Source: Bdellovibrio sp. (GTDB lineage: Bacteria > Bdellovibrionota > Bdellovibrionia > Bdellovibrionales > Bdellovibrionaceae). From it: 17,501 bases of DNA. Below, piece by piece: positions 1 through 8,200 of this stretch. The notes under the pieces are model-generated. The model ran no database searches, was not told the origin of the DNA, and saw only the letters and a program-made list of their open reading frames with translations. Location: NCBI GenBank assembly GCA_003176075.1, contig PSRN01000215.1, forward strand, positions 1 through 17,501, written 5' to 3'. Each line of letters opens with the position of its first letter. The first letter of the stretch is position 1. The position numbers were made by a program, and so were the translations under genes.

Positions 1-1210
1 CGTGAATGATTTTATCAATTTTCAAGAACGCGTTTTCATCACCTTTCAATACCGCCAGCTTACTAAAGTCAGGAACTTGGACGGTGCCGTCATCGGATTG
101 AACCAGTCCGAAGGGAAGTCGAATCCCGGCTGCGCGATAGATGTCGACCAGATTGGTTGGTGTCAACTTAACCCCAAATCGCGGCAGGGTCAGGTTAACC
201 GAGACGCTTTGAGCACCGTCCAGGGCGCTCGCCAACTGCGCCGGTTCCAGATCACTGAGACTGTCTAGATTTCGCCCCTCTGCCGGAAGCACGAAGTCTG
301 CACGCAAACGGTTATCGATCACGGGCAGGGATAGAGCCTCAGTTTTTTCGTCCTCGGTAATAGCATAGGGTACCGTGAAAATGCCCTTCATCATTGGCAT
401 TTCCTTGGAACCTTGGCCTGATTCTCTATGAAATTCGCCCTTTTCATTAGTATTCCAGACCTCGAACTGTTTTTTCCACGAGGCTAATAAGTAGACCGTA
501 TTCAGAAGCACGGCGACGGAATTATCGTCCAATTTTTCGATGAGCCTCTCGATTTTGCCTTGGGTAGTTTCGGACACCCTGGTATTGATTTCTTTGACCG
601 TGTCGTCAGTGAACGCGGCGATCTTGACTTCGGCGCCGAAATCTCTTTTCAACTGTTCCTGAAGCGCCAGTTTGAATTCCTGCACCGCCTTCGAATTGCC
701 ATAGAAGCCATTGTATAACTTGAAAACAGTTGCTTTCTCAGGCTCGCCTATTCGTGTGAAAAAATCGATTTGTTCTTGATTCATTTTGACGATTTCGGCG
801 ATTTTGGCACTACTGGCCAGCGCAATCTCTTCCGGAGTCATGTTGTCAACGCCAAGAGCTAGCATCAGCTCTTGTGCGCTGTCGCCCTTTGCCGCTTGGA
901 CGGCCATCGCCAACGCGACTTGCAGGCTAAGCGGTGAAATCGTGACATTCTTCATGCCGGTGGCGCGCAGTCTAGTGACCACCATGCGCGCTAGCTTGGA
1001 AGAGCCGACGGCCAACTTGTCGAGAGCCACCTGAACTTCTTTTGTTCTTGACGCCCTAACTCGTTCGCGCTCTTCGTCTTTCAATTCTTTGACGTGCTGG
1101 TGTTCCTCATACCTGGGCCTGAACTTAAGGGCGGTGGCAGCTGGCGCGCAGGGAGCCACCAGGCTGAGGCCAAATAGCAAGGCCATTGGTTTTGCAATCT
1201 GCTTTCTCAT
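1..1210 (-). CDS. Exported serpin-family protein, copy 1 (3' end outside window)
   Basis: Reading from ATG at 1210 toward the left edge, 403 codons are open with no stop, so the gene runs off the window. The start follows AAAGGA (minus strand) at normal spacing. The N-terminus is a Sec signal peptide (MRKQIA, then a hydrophobic stretch ending near APAATA). The mature part carries the serpin helix-A/B signature VTISPLSLQVALAMA and the strand motif VLLNTVYLLASWKKQF. It is paralogous along its whole length to the serpin at 1327-2787. The sequence ends at KIDKIIH, about 10 residues before the reactive-centre loop would begin, so inhibitory ability and target cannot be judged. Serpins inhibit serine or cysteine proteases by a suicide conformational change. 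The gene lies 116 bp downstream of its paralogue and is probably transcribed with it. Confidence 0.9.
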   Translation of the reverse strand, partial: MRKQIAKPMALLFGLSLVAPCAPAATALKFRPRYEEHQHVKELKDEERERVRASRTKEVQVALDKLAVGSSKLARMVVTRLRATGMKNVTISPLSLQVALAMAVQAAKGDSAQELMLALGVDNMTPEEIALASSAKIAEIVKMNQEQIDFFTRIGEPEKATVFKLYNGFYGNSKAVQEFKLALQEQLKRDFGAEVKIAAFTDDTVKEINTRVSETTQGKIERLIEKLDDNSVAVLLNTVYLLASWKKQFEVWNTNEKGEFHRESGQGSKEMPMMKGIFTVPYAITEDEKTEALSLPVIDNRLRADFVLPAEGRNLDSLSDLEPAQLASALDGAQSVSVNLTLPRFGVKLTPTNLVDIYRAAGIRLPFGLVQSDDGTVQVPDFSKLAVLKGDENAFLKIDKIIH

Positions 1211-1283
1211 GTTTCATCCTTTCCTTTTGTTTCCGTCTGATTCGTTTTTTTCTTTCCTCGATTGATTGCTAAGTAAAGTGAAT

Positions 1284-1310
1284 GGGCCGATTTGGGTTCT
1301 CAAATCGCCC
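1284..1310 (-). terminator. Hairpin between the two serpin genes (weak terminator or attenuator)
   Basis: Between the serpin stop at 1327 and the next start at 1210, the minus strand forms GGGC-GATTTG, a 6-base loop, CAAATC, one bulged G, then GCCC: ten base pairs. It begins 17 bases after the stop. The sequence after it (ATTCACTTTACTT) is only partly T-rich, so it may stop only part of the transcription into the downstream serpin, or act as an mRNA-stabilising 3' hairpin. Confidence 0.4.
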
Positions 1311-1326
1311 GGTCGATCGGTGCTAA

Positions 1327-2787
1327 TTAGAACTCCGGCGTTGCCGGACTTTCCGGCCTTGCCAGAGCCTCGGGATCATCCACAAACGTTATGAAATAAG
1401 TCGAGTTATCCAAGCCTCGGACCGTCATCACAAAGGGGTGATCAACGGTCATCTTTATCTCGGGAACCGGTTCCAGCACGCGAGTCCCTCTAAGACCAAT
1501 AACAACAGCAGTGGCAGCTGAAGCTTCAATGCCAACCTCAGTCACCTTCATGCGGGCGGCGTGAACGATTTGGTCAATTGCGAAATATGTTTTGCCTGGC
1601 TCGAGCATTTCGGCCAATTTGCCAAAGTCAGGATATGTGAGGACCGGGGTGCCACCAGGAAGTCGAGATTTAACAATTTCGAAAGGAAGTACAATTCCGG
1701 CTGACTTAAAGGTTTCGACCAGATTGACCGGCGACAACCTAGTTTCAAACCGCGGCAAGGTCAGGTCGACCAGTACTTCCGGAGCGTTGTCCAGGGCAAG
1801 CGCCAGACGCGACGGGTTTAAATCAAGCAGAGTATCTAGACTTTCCCCCATTTCTGGAAGCACGACATCCGCAACGAAGTGACGATCCCACATGGGCAAG
1901 GCTATGGCCTGGGCTTTTCCGTCCTCTGAAACGACGTGCGGAACCGTGACATAGTGATTCATCAACGGCATTTCCTTGGAACTTTGGCCTGGTCCCCGAT
2001 GAAATTCGCCGCGCTCATTTGTTTTGGCGAGAGGGAACTGTTGTTGCCACGAAGCCTTTAGATAAACCGCGTTCAGAAGCACGGCGGTGTGAGTCTCTTC
2101 CAACTTTTCAAGGAGTGCCTTGATATTGTCCCTCGTCGTCTCCGCAACCTTGCCGTTGATATGTTTGACTGTGTCGTCGGTGAACGGCGCAATAATGACT
2201 TCTGCGCCGAAATCCCTAATCAGCTGCCTTTGAAGGTCCTCTTTGAATTCCTTCACCAGGTCCGGATTGCCATAGAAGGCGTTGAACATCGCGAAAATAG
2301 TTGCTTTCTCAGGCGTGCGATTTCGTGTGGCCAACTCAATCTGTTCTTGGTTCAATTTGATCATTTCATCGATTTTTGCCCGACTGGCCAGCGAAATCTC
2401 TTCCGGAGTCATGTTGTCAACGCCAAGAGCTAGCATCAGCTCTTTTGCGGTGTCGCCCCTTGCCGCTTGGAGGGCCATCCCCAGCGCGACTTGCAGGCTA
2501 AGCGGTGAAATCGTGACATTCTTCATGCCGGTGGCGCGCAGTCTAGTGACCAACATGCGCGCGAGCTTGGAAGAGCCGACAGCCAACTTGTCGAGTGCCA
2601 CCCGAACTTCATCCGATCTCAAGGACCGTAGGCGTTCGCGGTATTCGCGCTTCTCTTCGATCCTTGTCTTTTCTTCGGGCCTGGTGGGCCTGGTGGGCCT
2701 GAACTCAACGGCCGGGGCGGCCGGAGCGCCTGGCGCGTAGGGAGCCAGCAGGCTCACGCCAACTAAGAAAGCAATCTGTTTTCTCAT
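1327..2787 (-). CDS. Exported serpin-family protease inhibitor, copy 2
   Basis: This 486-aa protein starts at ATG 2787 behind AAAGGA. Residues 1 to about 25 are a Sec signal peptide, followed by a charged linker with an Arg-Pro repeat (about 30-60). The serpin fold covers about 62-472: VTISPLSLQVALGMALQAARGDT (91-113), VLLNAVYLKASW (236-247), the hinge EVGIEASAATAVVI (417-430) and DHPFVMTVRGL (449-459). With Gly419 as P15, Arg433 falls at P1, predicting inhibition of a trypsin-like protease; the small-residue hinge A-S-A-A-T fits an inhibitory serpin. P14 is Ile rather than the usual Thr or Ser, and the P' side is about four residues longer than in antithrombin. Serpins are uncommon in bacteria. 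It lies 59 bp downstream of the large membrane protein at 2847-6248. Export should place it in the periplasm or outside the cell. Confidence 0.93.
   Translation of the reverse strand: MRKQIAFLVGVSLLAPYAPGAPAAPAVEFRPTRPTRPEEKTRIEEKREYRERLRSLRSDEVRVALDKLAVGSSKLARMLVTRLRATGMKNVTISPLSLQVALGMALQAARGDTAKELMLALGVDNMTPEEISLASRAKIDEMIKLNQEQIELATRNRTPEKATIFAMFNAFYGNPDLVKEFKEDLQRQLIRDFGAEVIIAPFTDDTVKHINGKVAETTRDNIKALLEKLEETHTAVLLNAVYLKASWQQQFPLAKTNERGEFHRGPGQSSKEMPLMNHYVTVPHVVSEDGKAQAIALPMWDRHFVADVVLPEMGESLDTLLDLNPSRLALALDNAPEVLVDLTLPRFETRLSPVNLVETFKSAGIVLPFEIVKSRLPGGTPVLTYPDFGKLAEMLEPGKTYFAIDQIVHAARMKVTEVGIEASAATAVVIGLRGTRVLEPVPEIKMTVDHPFVMTVRGLDNSTYFITFVDDPEALARPESPATPEF
2677..2700. repeat. 9-bp in-frame tandem repeat in the serpin linker
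   Basis: The unit GGGCCTGGT occurs 2.7 times. In the serpin frame it encodes Pro-Thr-Arg, giving FRPTRPTRPEE just after the signal peptide. The corresponding part of copy 1 (FRPRYEE) lacks the expansion, so the repeat arose after the duplication. Confidence 0.75.
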
Positions 2788-2846
2788 GTTTCGTCCTTTC
2801 CTTTGCGGGTTGTTTTTTCTGCATGTTCAAAAACCATTCAAAAGCC

Positions 2847-5800
2847 CTACACCTTCATGGCCGCAAGGCTGAACATCACTGCGTGACCCTGAATCTCAGA
2901 CACGATCTGCAGCAATTGATTGGTGAGCAAAATCACCGTCTGAGCCAAGGTCGGATCTCGAATCGCCACGGTGGGAAACGGCGGCTTCTTCTGCGTCCAA
3001 ACCTGCGATGATGCGGCAGCTGGAGGGGCGGCAGCAGCGGCGGCCTGAGGAGCTGCGGCAGTCACCACAAAACGGCGAAGCAGTACGGAGCGGATCTTTC
3101 GCGAGAGTTGATCACTCACTTGGTCGAAGTCCGATTCCGAGTAATCCGCCCGCAAAAGGTGATGTTCAATGCCTTCAACCACGACAGACTCGCGGTGAAT
3201 CATTTTGGAGATATCCATCAGCTTCCGCAAATCTCTCAAGATCTCCACGGCAAACTTGAAGTCGCGCCCCGCTTTCCGCGGAGGTGCCGAAGCCGGACCA
3301 AAAAAGCGATCGAGAGACATGGAATCACCTGTCTTCAATGAAGCCAAAAAGACAGGTGAGTGTTCCTCTGCCGGCGCTGGCGGGTTTTCACTATCCTGTG
3401 AAGCCAGCTCGGTGTTTAAAACATCGTTGGTTCGAGCGCCAAGTCCGGCGGCATAGATATCTTGCAAAATTCCCAGAGCCATTTTGGCTTGTTGTTCATA
3501 GGATCCGAGCACTTCGTTGGAGGCTGTCTCCCAATAATCCGGAAGCTCCTCTTGCAGGCGGATCGAGGAAAAGAGTGATTTTTCGCCGGGATTGTAAATG
3601 GACGACCATGCGTCCGCGACGATATTGTCGTAATGAATTCGATAACGTTTGTAGACCAGGGTCACCTGTGGTTCCACCTGCTTGTTCCACCATTTCAAAA
3701 ACCCTTCGCCGGTTGCCACGTCATCACGAACATTATTGAGAATGTAATTCATAATTCCTGAGTACTGACTGCCGTCGCGACCAGTGATCGGGTCACTGTA
3801 CAATCTGCCTGATTCAAGACTTTCCTCATCGGCGCCCTTGATGCAGAAATGCTCGCGCATAAATTGAGGGTCCTTAACAATCGCGGGAGGCACAAAGCGG
3901 GCCCGATGTCCCTCATGCCAGCCCGCTACAGGCTCGTCCTGCCAGGCATCGGCGCGCGGTCCGCAGACCATTTGAAGGAGATATTTATCAACAACATGCG
4001 TTTGCCTATATTTGAGAAAGGTTCCTTTCCTGAAGTGATCAAAGAAGGGAGTCAATACGTCTCTGGTCAAACTCCCTTGCAGAAGGGGGACGTACCCTGC
4101 GATCCAGTCGTCCTGCTTGAGGTCGTTGTCGATAGATCCCCAATCTGAAAGACTCTCCACAAACAGTCCAAAATAATTGCGCGCCACCCAGGGTTGAAGC
4201 GCTTTATCTGCGGCAAAAAATGCCGGACGGTTTTCTGGAATTTCGGCGATGACTCGCGGAAAACCGCGGCCGGGTTCGACCAGTGGCTCGGGTCTGCCCA
4301 ACTCGTTCCATAGGCGAGCCCAAAAATCCCGCAGATATGGATCGGCGGACTCAAATTGACGAAGTTCTTTCGAAGTCGGCAAATGAGATTCGTTGGCCGC
4401 ATAAAGCCACTGAAGAGCCTGAAAGCGGAGGCTGTTGTTCGAACCGTCCAACTGATCAAGTATTCTTAATGCTTTGTTCTTGGAATCAGGACTCCAGTAA
4501 CGGGTCTTGTGCTCCGGAATCCACTCTTCGCGCGCCACTTTCACCACGCGCGATATATATTCAATCTGGTTCCTTTTGTAATTTTCAGGATCCAATAGAT
4601 ATTGCGCCAGTGTTTTGCCTTTGTCCGGCGCTCGAACTCCAAACGTGCCGAATTGATCATCCAAGAGACTGCGCGCCCCTGGGGCGCGCCGAGTTTTCTC
4701 AATTTCGTTGACCAAGCTTAGGTAAAGTTTTTTCGCGGCTTCCTGCTCGGAATTGAAAGCCTGTAAGGCCGCTTGCCATGCGGACTGCTCCTTTTTAATT
4801 TGATAGAGTATTTTCTCCGAGCGCCATGAGCTAAACAGTCTGCCTAGTTTGGTCAACGTGTAATTTAGAGGTGAACACGCGGTTTCCTTCGTCGCTTTTG
4901 CCATGGAACCCGCCAGGTTCAAACCCGTGGCATCTGAGGAGGAGGCGCCTACGGCACCGACTTGGGCAGCGCCGCCCACGCTCGCTGGCTGCGCCTCCTT
5001 TTGATATTGTTCGAGGCATTCAGAGTTCAATTGATCGCTGGTGGTTTCCGCCCGCAAATTCCATCCCACGAGGCGCTGGGCCCGAATTGCACGGTCGAGG
5101 TTTTCCGCCTCCCGGTAGACTTGGCGGCCTTCAAAAACCAGACCTCGAAAGACCGGCGTCAGGCGAACATCCATCACGTCCTGGTGAACGGCAATAAATA
5201 AGGGAATCGAAAACACGCTCATACGGGTCGTCAGGAACTCGAGTCCCTTCAAGGCGCACCCAAACGTCAGCGCAATGCGCCCCGTTTCTCGCGAGGCCAT
5301 TCCACGAAGAAACATGATCAGGCCCACGTCCCCACCCAGCGCACCCGGCGCACCCGAAAGCTCAATCAAGCTTTGACCGCCGAATCTGAGCAGATTTCCA
5401 CTGACCTGATGAATGAGTAGACTCGTGATCGTGGCGCTGAGACCGGAGGCAACGACTTTCTTGGTTGTGTCTTCGCCGAACAAAGTGTTGTAGGCCTCGT
5501 CACATGGACTAGCCGTAGCGGGAAGTCCATACTCGTCATAAAGGCGACGCCTGCGCTCCACGATTTCGCGCGATCGTTCCTCAGCTCCAAGTGATTCCGT
5601 ACCCGAGTCGAATGCAATTGTCGTCATATGGGCGCAAAGTTTCACCGATGGATCCTGCAACACGGCTCCGACGTATGTCATCGCGCCCATTCCAATCGCC
5701 AGACCAAGCGTCTGAGGCATAATCGAACGCAGAGTTTGATTTGCCAGGTAACGGTCGACGGTAAATGCCGTGTATCCTTGAGTTGCCATCAACGTATAAA

Positions 5801-6248
5801 AACCCAATATGGCCGAAGCGCCCCAAGGATCAATCATCGCGGCTTCGATGGCATTAGGGTCTTCCTGAAGGTAAGCCGCCAATTGTGAAAACGTCGCCAG
5901 CGTCAATATCATTGAAAACGTGACTTGCTGTGGCCCCAATTCCAGTAAGGCTCTTTTTGGTACCTCGACCAAAGCCACTCGCGCATGGATTTTCGCCTCA
6001 GACCATAGAAATTCCGCGAGTCGCTCGGCATCTTGGGTTGCTTTATGAGTGGAGTCCGAATTTGCGCGCGACCCTTCAGGCTCAAGGACTTGTACATTGA
6101 CGAGTGCCCTGGCGCTCTCATTCGGGACAGCAGAGTCAGAATCATTCGCAATCAGTTCACCGGATGAAAAAGTAACCATGGCAATTATGAACGCCAATGC
6201 AATAGGTCTGAAATTCTGTAATGGGGTCTTCAGCATCAAAAGTTCCAT
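2847..6248 (-). CDS. Very large exported/membrane protein of unknown function
   Basis: I do not recognise this family. From ATG 6248 it is 1133 aa. Residues 5-35 form a signal peptide (LKTPLQNFRPIALAFIIAM, cleavage probably after ELIA). Several hydrophobic, probably membrane-spanning or membrane-embedded stretches follow at about 105-125, 140-160, 180-197, 265-290, 305-320 and 340-355. The remaining roughly 750 residues are hydrophilic with helix-rich charged stretches (about 465-510), many Trp/Tyr residues and an Ala-rich run near the C-terminus (AAAAAAPPAAASS). A palindromic element encodes about residues 421-439. Start choice: ATGs at 6305, 6248 and 6236 are possible, as is a GTG at 6272. 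I prefer 6248 because AGGAGG upstream would abut it if the palindrome at 6250-6274 were absent. It is first in an apparent operon with two serpins, suggesting an envelope-associated partner role. Confidence 0.85.
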   Translation of the reverse strand: MELLMLKTPLQNFRPIALAFIIAMVTFSSGELIANDSDSAVPNESARALVNVQVLEPEGSRANSDSTHKATQDAERLAEFLWSEAKIHARVALVEVPKRALLELGPQQVTFSMILTLATFSQLAAYLQEDPNAIEAAMIDPWGASAILGFYTLMATQGYTAFTVDRYLANQTLRSIMPQTLGLAIGMGAMTYVGAVLQDPSVKLCAHMTTIAFDSGTESLGAEERSREIVERRRRLYDEYGLPATASPCDEAYNTLFGEDTTKKVVASGLSATITSLLIHQVSGNLLRFGGQSLIELSGAPGALGGDVGLIMFLRGMASRETGRIALTFGCALKGLEFLTTRMSVFSIPLFIAVHQDVMDVRLTPVFRGLVFEGRQVYREAENLDRAIRAQRLVGWNLRAETTSDQLNSECLEQYQKEAQPASVGGAAQVGAVGASSSDATGLNLAGSMAKATKETACSPLNYTLTKLGRLFSSWRSEKILYQIKKEQSAWQAALQAFNSEQEAAKKLYLSLVNEIEKTRRAPGARSLLDDQFGTFGVRAPDKGKTLAQYLLDPENYKRNQIEYISRVVKVAREEWIPEHKTRYWSPDSKNKALRILDQLDGSNNSLRFQALQWLYAANESHLPTSKELRQFESADPYLRDFWARLWNELGRPEPLVEPGRGFPRVIAEIPENRPAFFAADKALQPWVARNYFGLFVESLSDWGSIDNDLKQDDWIAGYVPLLQGSLTRDVLTPFFDHFRKGTFLKYRQTHVVDKYLLQMVCGPRADAWQDEPVAGWHEGHRARFVPPAIVKDPQFMREHFCIKGADEESLESGRLYSDPITGRDGSQYSGIMNYILNNVRDDVATGEGFLKWWNKQVEPQVTLVYKRYRIHYDNIVADAWSSIYNPGEKSLFSSIRLQEELPDYWETASNEVLGSYEQQAKMALGILQDIYAAGLGARTNDVLNTELASQDSENPPAPAEEHSPVFLASLKTGDSMSLDRFFGPASAPPRKAGRDFKFAVEILRDLRKLMDISKMIHRESVVVEGIEHHLLRADYSESDFDQVSDQLSRKIRSVLLRRFVVTAAAPQAAAAAAPPAAASSQVWTQKKPPFPTVAIRDPTLAQTVILLTNQLLQIVSEIQGHAVMFSLAAMKV
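4924..4981. repeat. Palindromic element, nested long form, inside a coding sequence
   Basis: The outer arms are CCCGTGGC (4924-4931) and GCCGCCCACGC (4971-4981). Between them lie GAGGAGG and GCACCGACTTGG. The intergenic copy at 14546-14602 has, on its minus strand, the same four blocks in the same order and nearly the same total length (57 against 58 bp). Here it is read in frame within the large membrane protein, encoding a Gly/Ala/Ser-rich segment (VGGAAQVGAVGASSS) that looks like a linker. Confidence 0.75.
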
Positions 6249-6249
6249 T

Positions 6250-6274
6250 CCCGTGGCGGCTCCGCCGCCCACGC
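6250..6274. repeat. Palindromic element, 25-bp short form, in a 5' leader
   Basis: On the minus strand this reads GCGTGGGCGG, spacer CGGAG, CCGCCACGGG, able to form a hairpin of about eight base pairs with one bulged G. Near-identical copies lie at 11165-11190, 12164-12188 and 14604-14628. It separates AGGAGG (minus strand, about 6276-6281) from the preferred start ATG at 6248. Confidence 0.8.
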
Positions 6275-6714
6275 AGCCTCCTACTCTACAGTTTTGAATT
6301 GTCATCCCTAAATTAACGGACGGATGGGAGCATCATGACTGTCCTTGAGGCAATCCATTGAGCAGGTTGCGCATAACGTTTTGGCAAGCGACACATTTTA
6401 AGAGCTTTTATTGCTTGATTGTGGCAAACACCGAAACGGCGAAGATTTAAGTCGTTGCCTTCGGCAGCTCCCCAGATGTTTCGAAAATACCTTTTGAAGA
6501 AGAAAGAAAAAGGGGCCCCGCTGTCTAATTTCCAGTCGCCTGATCGGCGAAATCTGTTCTCATTTTGAGACACCGCCCATTGTTCTCAAAAATCTCTCCC
6601 AACTGGAATTTACCGGTCTCCGGCCAATTGTTCCGGGCCGTCCCGTTGCATTCGAATCTAAGTGGTCCACTTGAAGAGAACGCAAGTCTTGGAAGGGATG
6701 AATAAGGGCCGCGC
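6275..6714. other. Divergent intergenic region, about 440 bp
   Basis: This separates the large membrane protein (minus) from the M23 peptidase (plus) and should hold both promoters. I see no convincing -35/-10 pair on either strand. An odd 13-base palindrome AAGTGGTCCACTT lies at 6660-6672, about 45 bases before the peptidase start, and could be an operator. AAGGG, seven bases before ATG 6715, is the peptidase ribosome site. An 86-codon minus-strand frame here (6313-6573) has no ribosome site and no domain features, and I do not call it. Confidence 0.5.
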
Positions 6715-7647
6715 ATGAAAATGATAGCATTCAGCATCGTTAGCCTCGCCATCATGATTGATTTTTTCTCGCCAGGATTTCCAACCTTCGGCGCCACCCC
6801 GACCACGCCGGCCGCCACGGCAATTCCGTCGGTCGCAGCAACTCCAGTGATTCCAATCCCTCCAATCGCACAAACAATAGCGCAAACCTTCCTGACCCCG
6901 GTCTCGCTTCCCCCGAACCCCGCTGAACCCGCCGGAGCTGGCGGAAAACTCTGCCACACCGGCGGCGATGCCGTAGGCTACCATTGCCATGAGGCAAAAC
7001 AGCGCGGATCCTCGCAAGTCAATTCTTGCTCGTCGTGGCGATCGCCAGTGCACGGTCCCTATCGCATTACTGATTGCATTGGATCTCCGCGCTCCTCCTC
7101 TTCTTTCAAGTTTGGTCTCCGGCGACACGCCGGCATTGATTTAGCAAATGGCCAAACGTCGTCCACACCGATCTTTGCCGCGGGTCCCGGAGCCATCGTC
7201 GCGGCTGGCTGGATGGACGGCTATGGGTGCGTGATCTTCGTCCAACACAATGAATGCCCCGAAGCAATGAAGGACTATCCCCAGTTTGCTCGGGACAAGT
7301 GCGTGAGCTTTTACGCTCATTTGCAAGTCCAAGGAAAACTCTGCCCCTCTGTCAGGAGAATCGGCGAACAGGTGAATTCCTGTTCCAAGATTGGGATCAT
7401 GGGAGGGAGCGGTGGCTCCTACCCCACCCATCTCCACTTTGAAATGCGCCTTCGATACCAGGAGGATGTCCGACTGAACCCTTTGGTGGTTTTGGGCAAT
7501 GTCATTCGCGGCGCCTCAGGCAACCCCAACGCCTGTCAGTCGACAGAAAAGTGGCTGACCGCCAGTTCGCGAGGATTCAAGACCGCCACGGTGGCGAAAT
7601 CCGCCGACAGCAATCGACTAAAAAGACAAGTGGCCGCGCAACAGTAG
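6715..7647 (+). CDS. Exported M23-family metallopeptidase with Cys/His-rich N-terminal motif
   Basis: 310 aa from ATG 6715, with AAGGG seven bases upstream. Residues 1-27 are a signal peptide (MKMIAFSIVSLAIMIDFF). A Pro/Ala/Thr-rich linker (28-75) leads to CHTGGDAVGYHCH (80-92), resembling the short CH...GYHCH motif of various exported bacterial proteins. The M23 (LytM-like) core is at about 130-262. HAGID supplies His138 and Asp142, YAHL gives His201, and HLHFE gives His239 and His241; these are the expected zinc ligands and catalytic histidines, so the enzyme looks intact. The family cleaves peptide cross-links in peptidoglycan. Many further cysteines (105, 121, 172, 181, 196, 210, 223, 274) suggest disulfides, fitting the periplasm or cell exterior. 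A second small exported gene follows after 30 bp. Confidence 0.9.
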   Translation: MKMIAFSIVSLAIMIDFFSPGFPTFGATPTTPAATAIPSVAATPVIPIPPIAQTIAQTFLTPVSLPPNPAEPAGAGGKLCHTGGDAVGYHCHEAKQRGSSQVNSCSSWRSPVHGPYRITDCIGSPRSSSSFKFGLRRHAGIDLANGQTSSTPIFAAGPGAIVAAGWMDGYGCVIFVQHNECPEAMKDYPQFARDKCVSFYAHLQVQGKLCPSVRRIGEQVNSCSKIGIMGGSGGSYPTHLHFEMRLRYQEDVRLNPLVVLGNVIRGASGNPNACQSTEKWLTASSRGFKTATVAKSADSNRLKRQVAAQQ

Positions 7648-7654
7648 GACCAGT

Positions 7655-7670
7655 AGAGAGAGAGAGAGAG
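7655..7670 (+). repeat. (AG)8 dinucleotide repeat serving as ribosome binding site
   Basis: Eight AG units end seven bases before ATG 7678 and provide the only Shine-Dalgarno-like sequence (GAGAG) for that gene. Slippage would change the amount of purine tract but not the reading frame, so any effect would be on translation strength. Confidence 0.8.
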
Positions 7671-7677
7671 AATTACA

Positions 7678-8193
7678 ATGAAGCAAAATCTACGACGAAG
7701 ATTAGAGATCAAGCGAATCGTGATAAGATTGTTAATGGCTTTCGGCTTCGCCGTGCTGTTGTCGGGAGACTTGTTCAACACCGCAGCCGGCGCTCCAACG
7801 CTTGAAGCTCTGCCAGTCAATTTTGAATCGCCGGGCAACTTGCCCGCCCTGCCGCCTGGACCTCCCGACAAGGATTCACCGACCGCCGTGGCAAGGGCGG
7901 CCCGTCTCCTGACTAGGGCCTGCCAAGATTCGGTCCACACAAAAGGGGGATTTTTGGGCCCTGATTTTGCTTTGCCGACCCAGGATGCCGAGGTCGTTTG
8001 CAGGTGTCTTGTGGGAAAACTCAATAGGCGAGGAATTGTTAAAGAATACACCGCCATCCAAGCGTTCTATGAAGGATCAGCACTCCCCGAGAATAATCCT
8101 AACATTACGAAAGGCACAACAGAGTTGCTGATCAACGCCAGAAAGCTGGAGTCGAATTGTCGACGATATAGAGAGCACCATCTCCGAAAATAG
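7678..8193 (+). CDS. Small exported Cys-containing protein of unknown function
   Basis: 171 aa from ATG 7678. A long basic n-region (MKQNLRRRLEIKR) is followed by a hydrophobic core (about 14-32) and a probable signal-peptidase site near AAGA (about 39). The mature part has a Pro-rich start (about 45-67) and then a helical domain with cysteines at CQDS, VCRC and SNCRR. I recognise no family. It starts 30 bp after the M23 peptidase on the same strand and is probably co-transcribed, so an envelope function linked to the peptidase is plausible but unproven. The gene ends 27 bp from the convergent bolA stop, with no obvious terminator between. Confidence 0.8.
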   Translation: MKQNLRRRLEIKRIVIRLLMAFGFAVLLSGDLFNTAAGAPTLEALPVNFESPGNLPALPPGPPDKDSPTAVARAARLLTRACQDSVHTKGGFLGPDFALPTQDAEVVCRCLVGKLNRRGIVKEYTAIQAFYEGSALPENNPNITKGTTELLINARKLESNCRRYREHHLRK

Positions 8194-8200
8194 GGATTGG

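Noticed and set aside
3284..3739. 151-codon plus-strand frame inside the large membrane protein
   Set aside because: Antisense to a continuous 1133-codon frame; no start site or recognisable domain.
6313..6573. 86-codon minus-strand open frame in the divergent intergenic region
   Set aside because: No ribosome site, no domain or signal features, and composition unlike the neighbouring genes; its position suits a promoter region.
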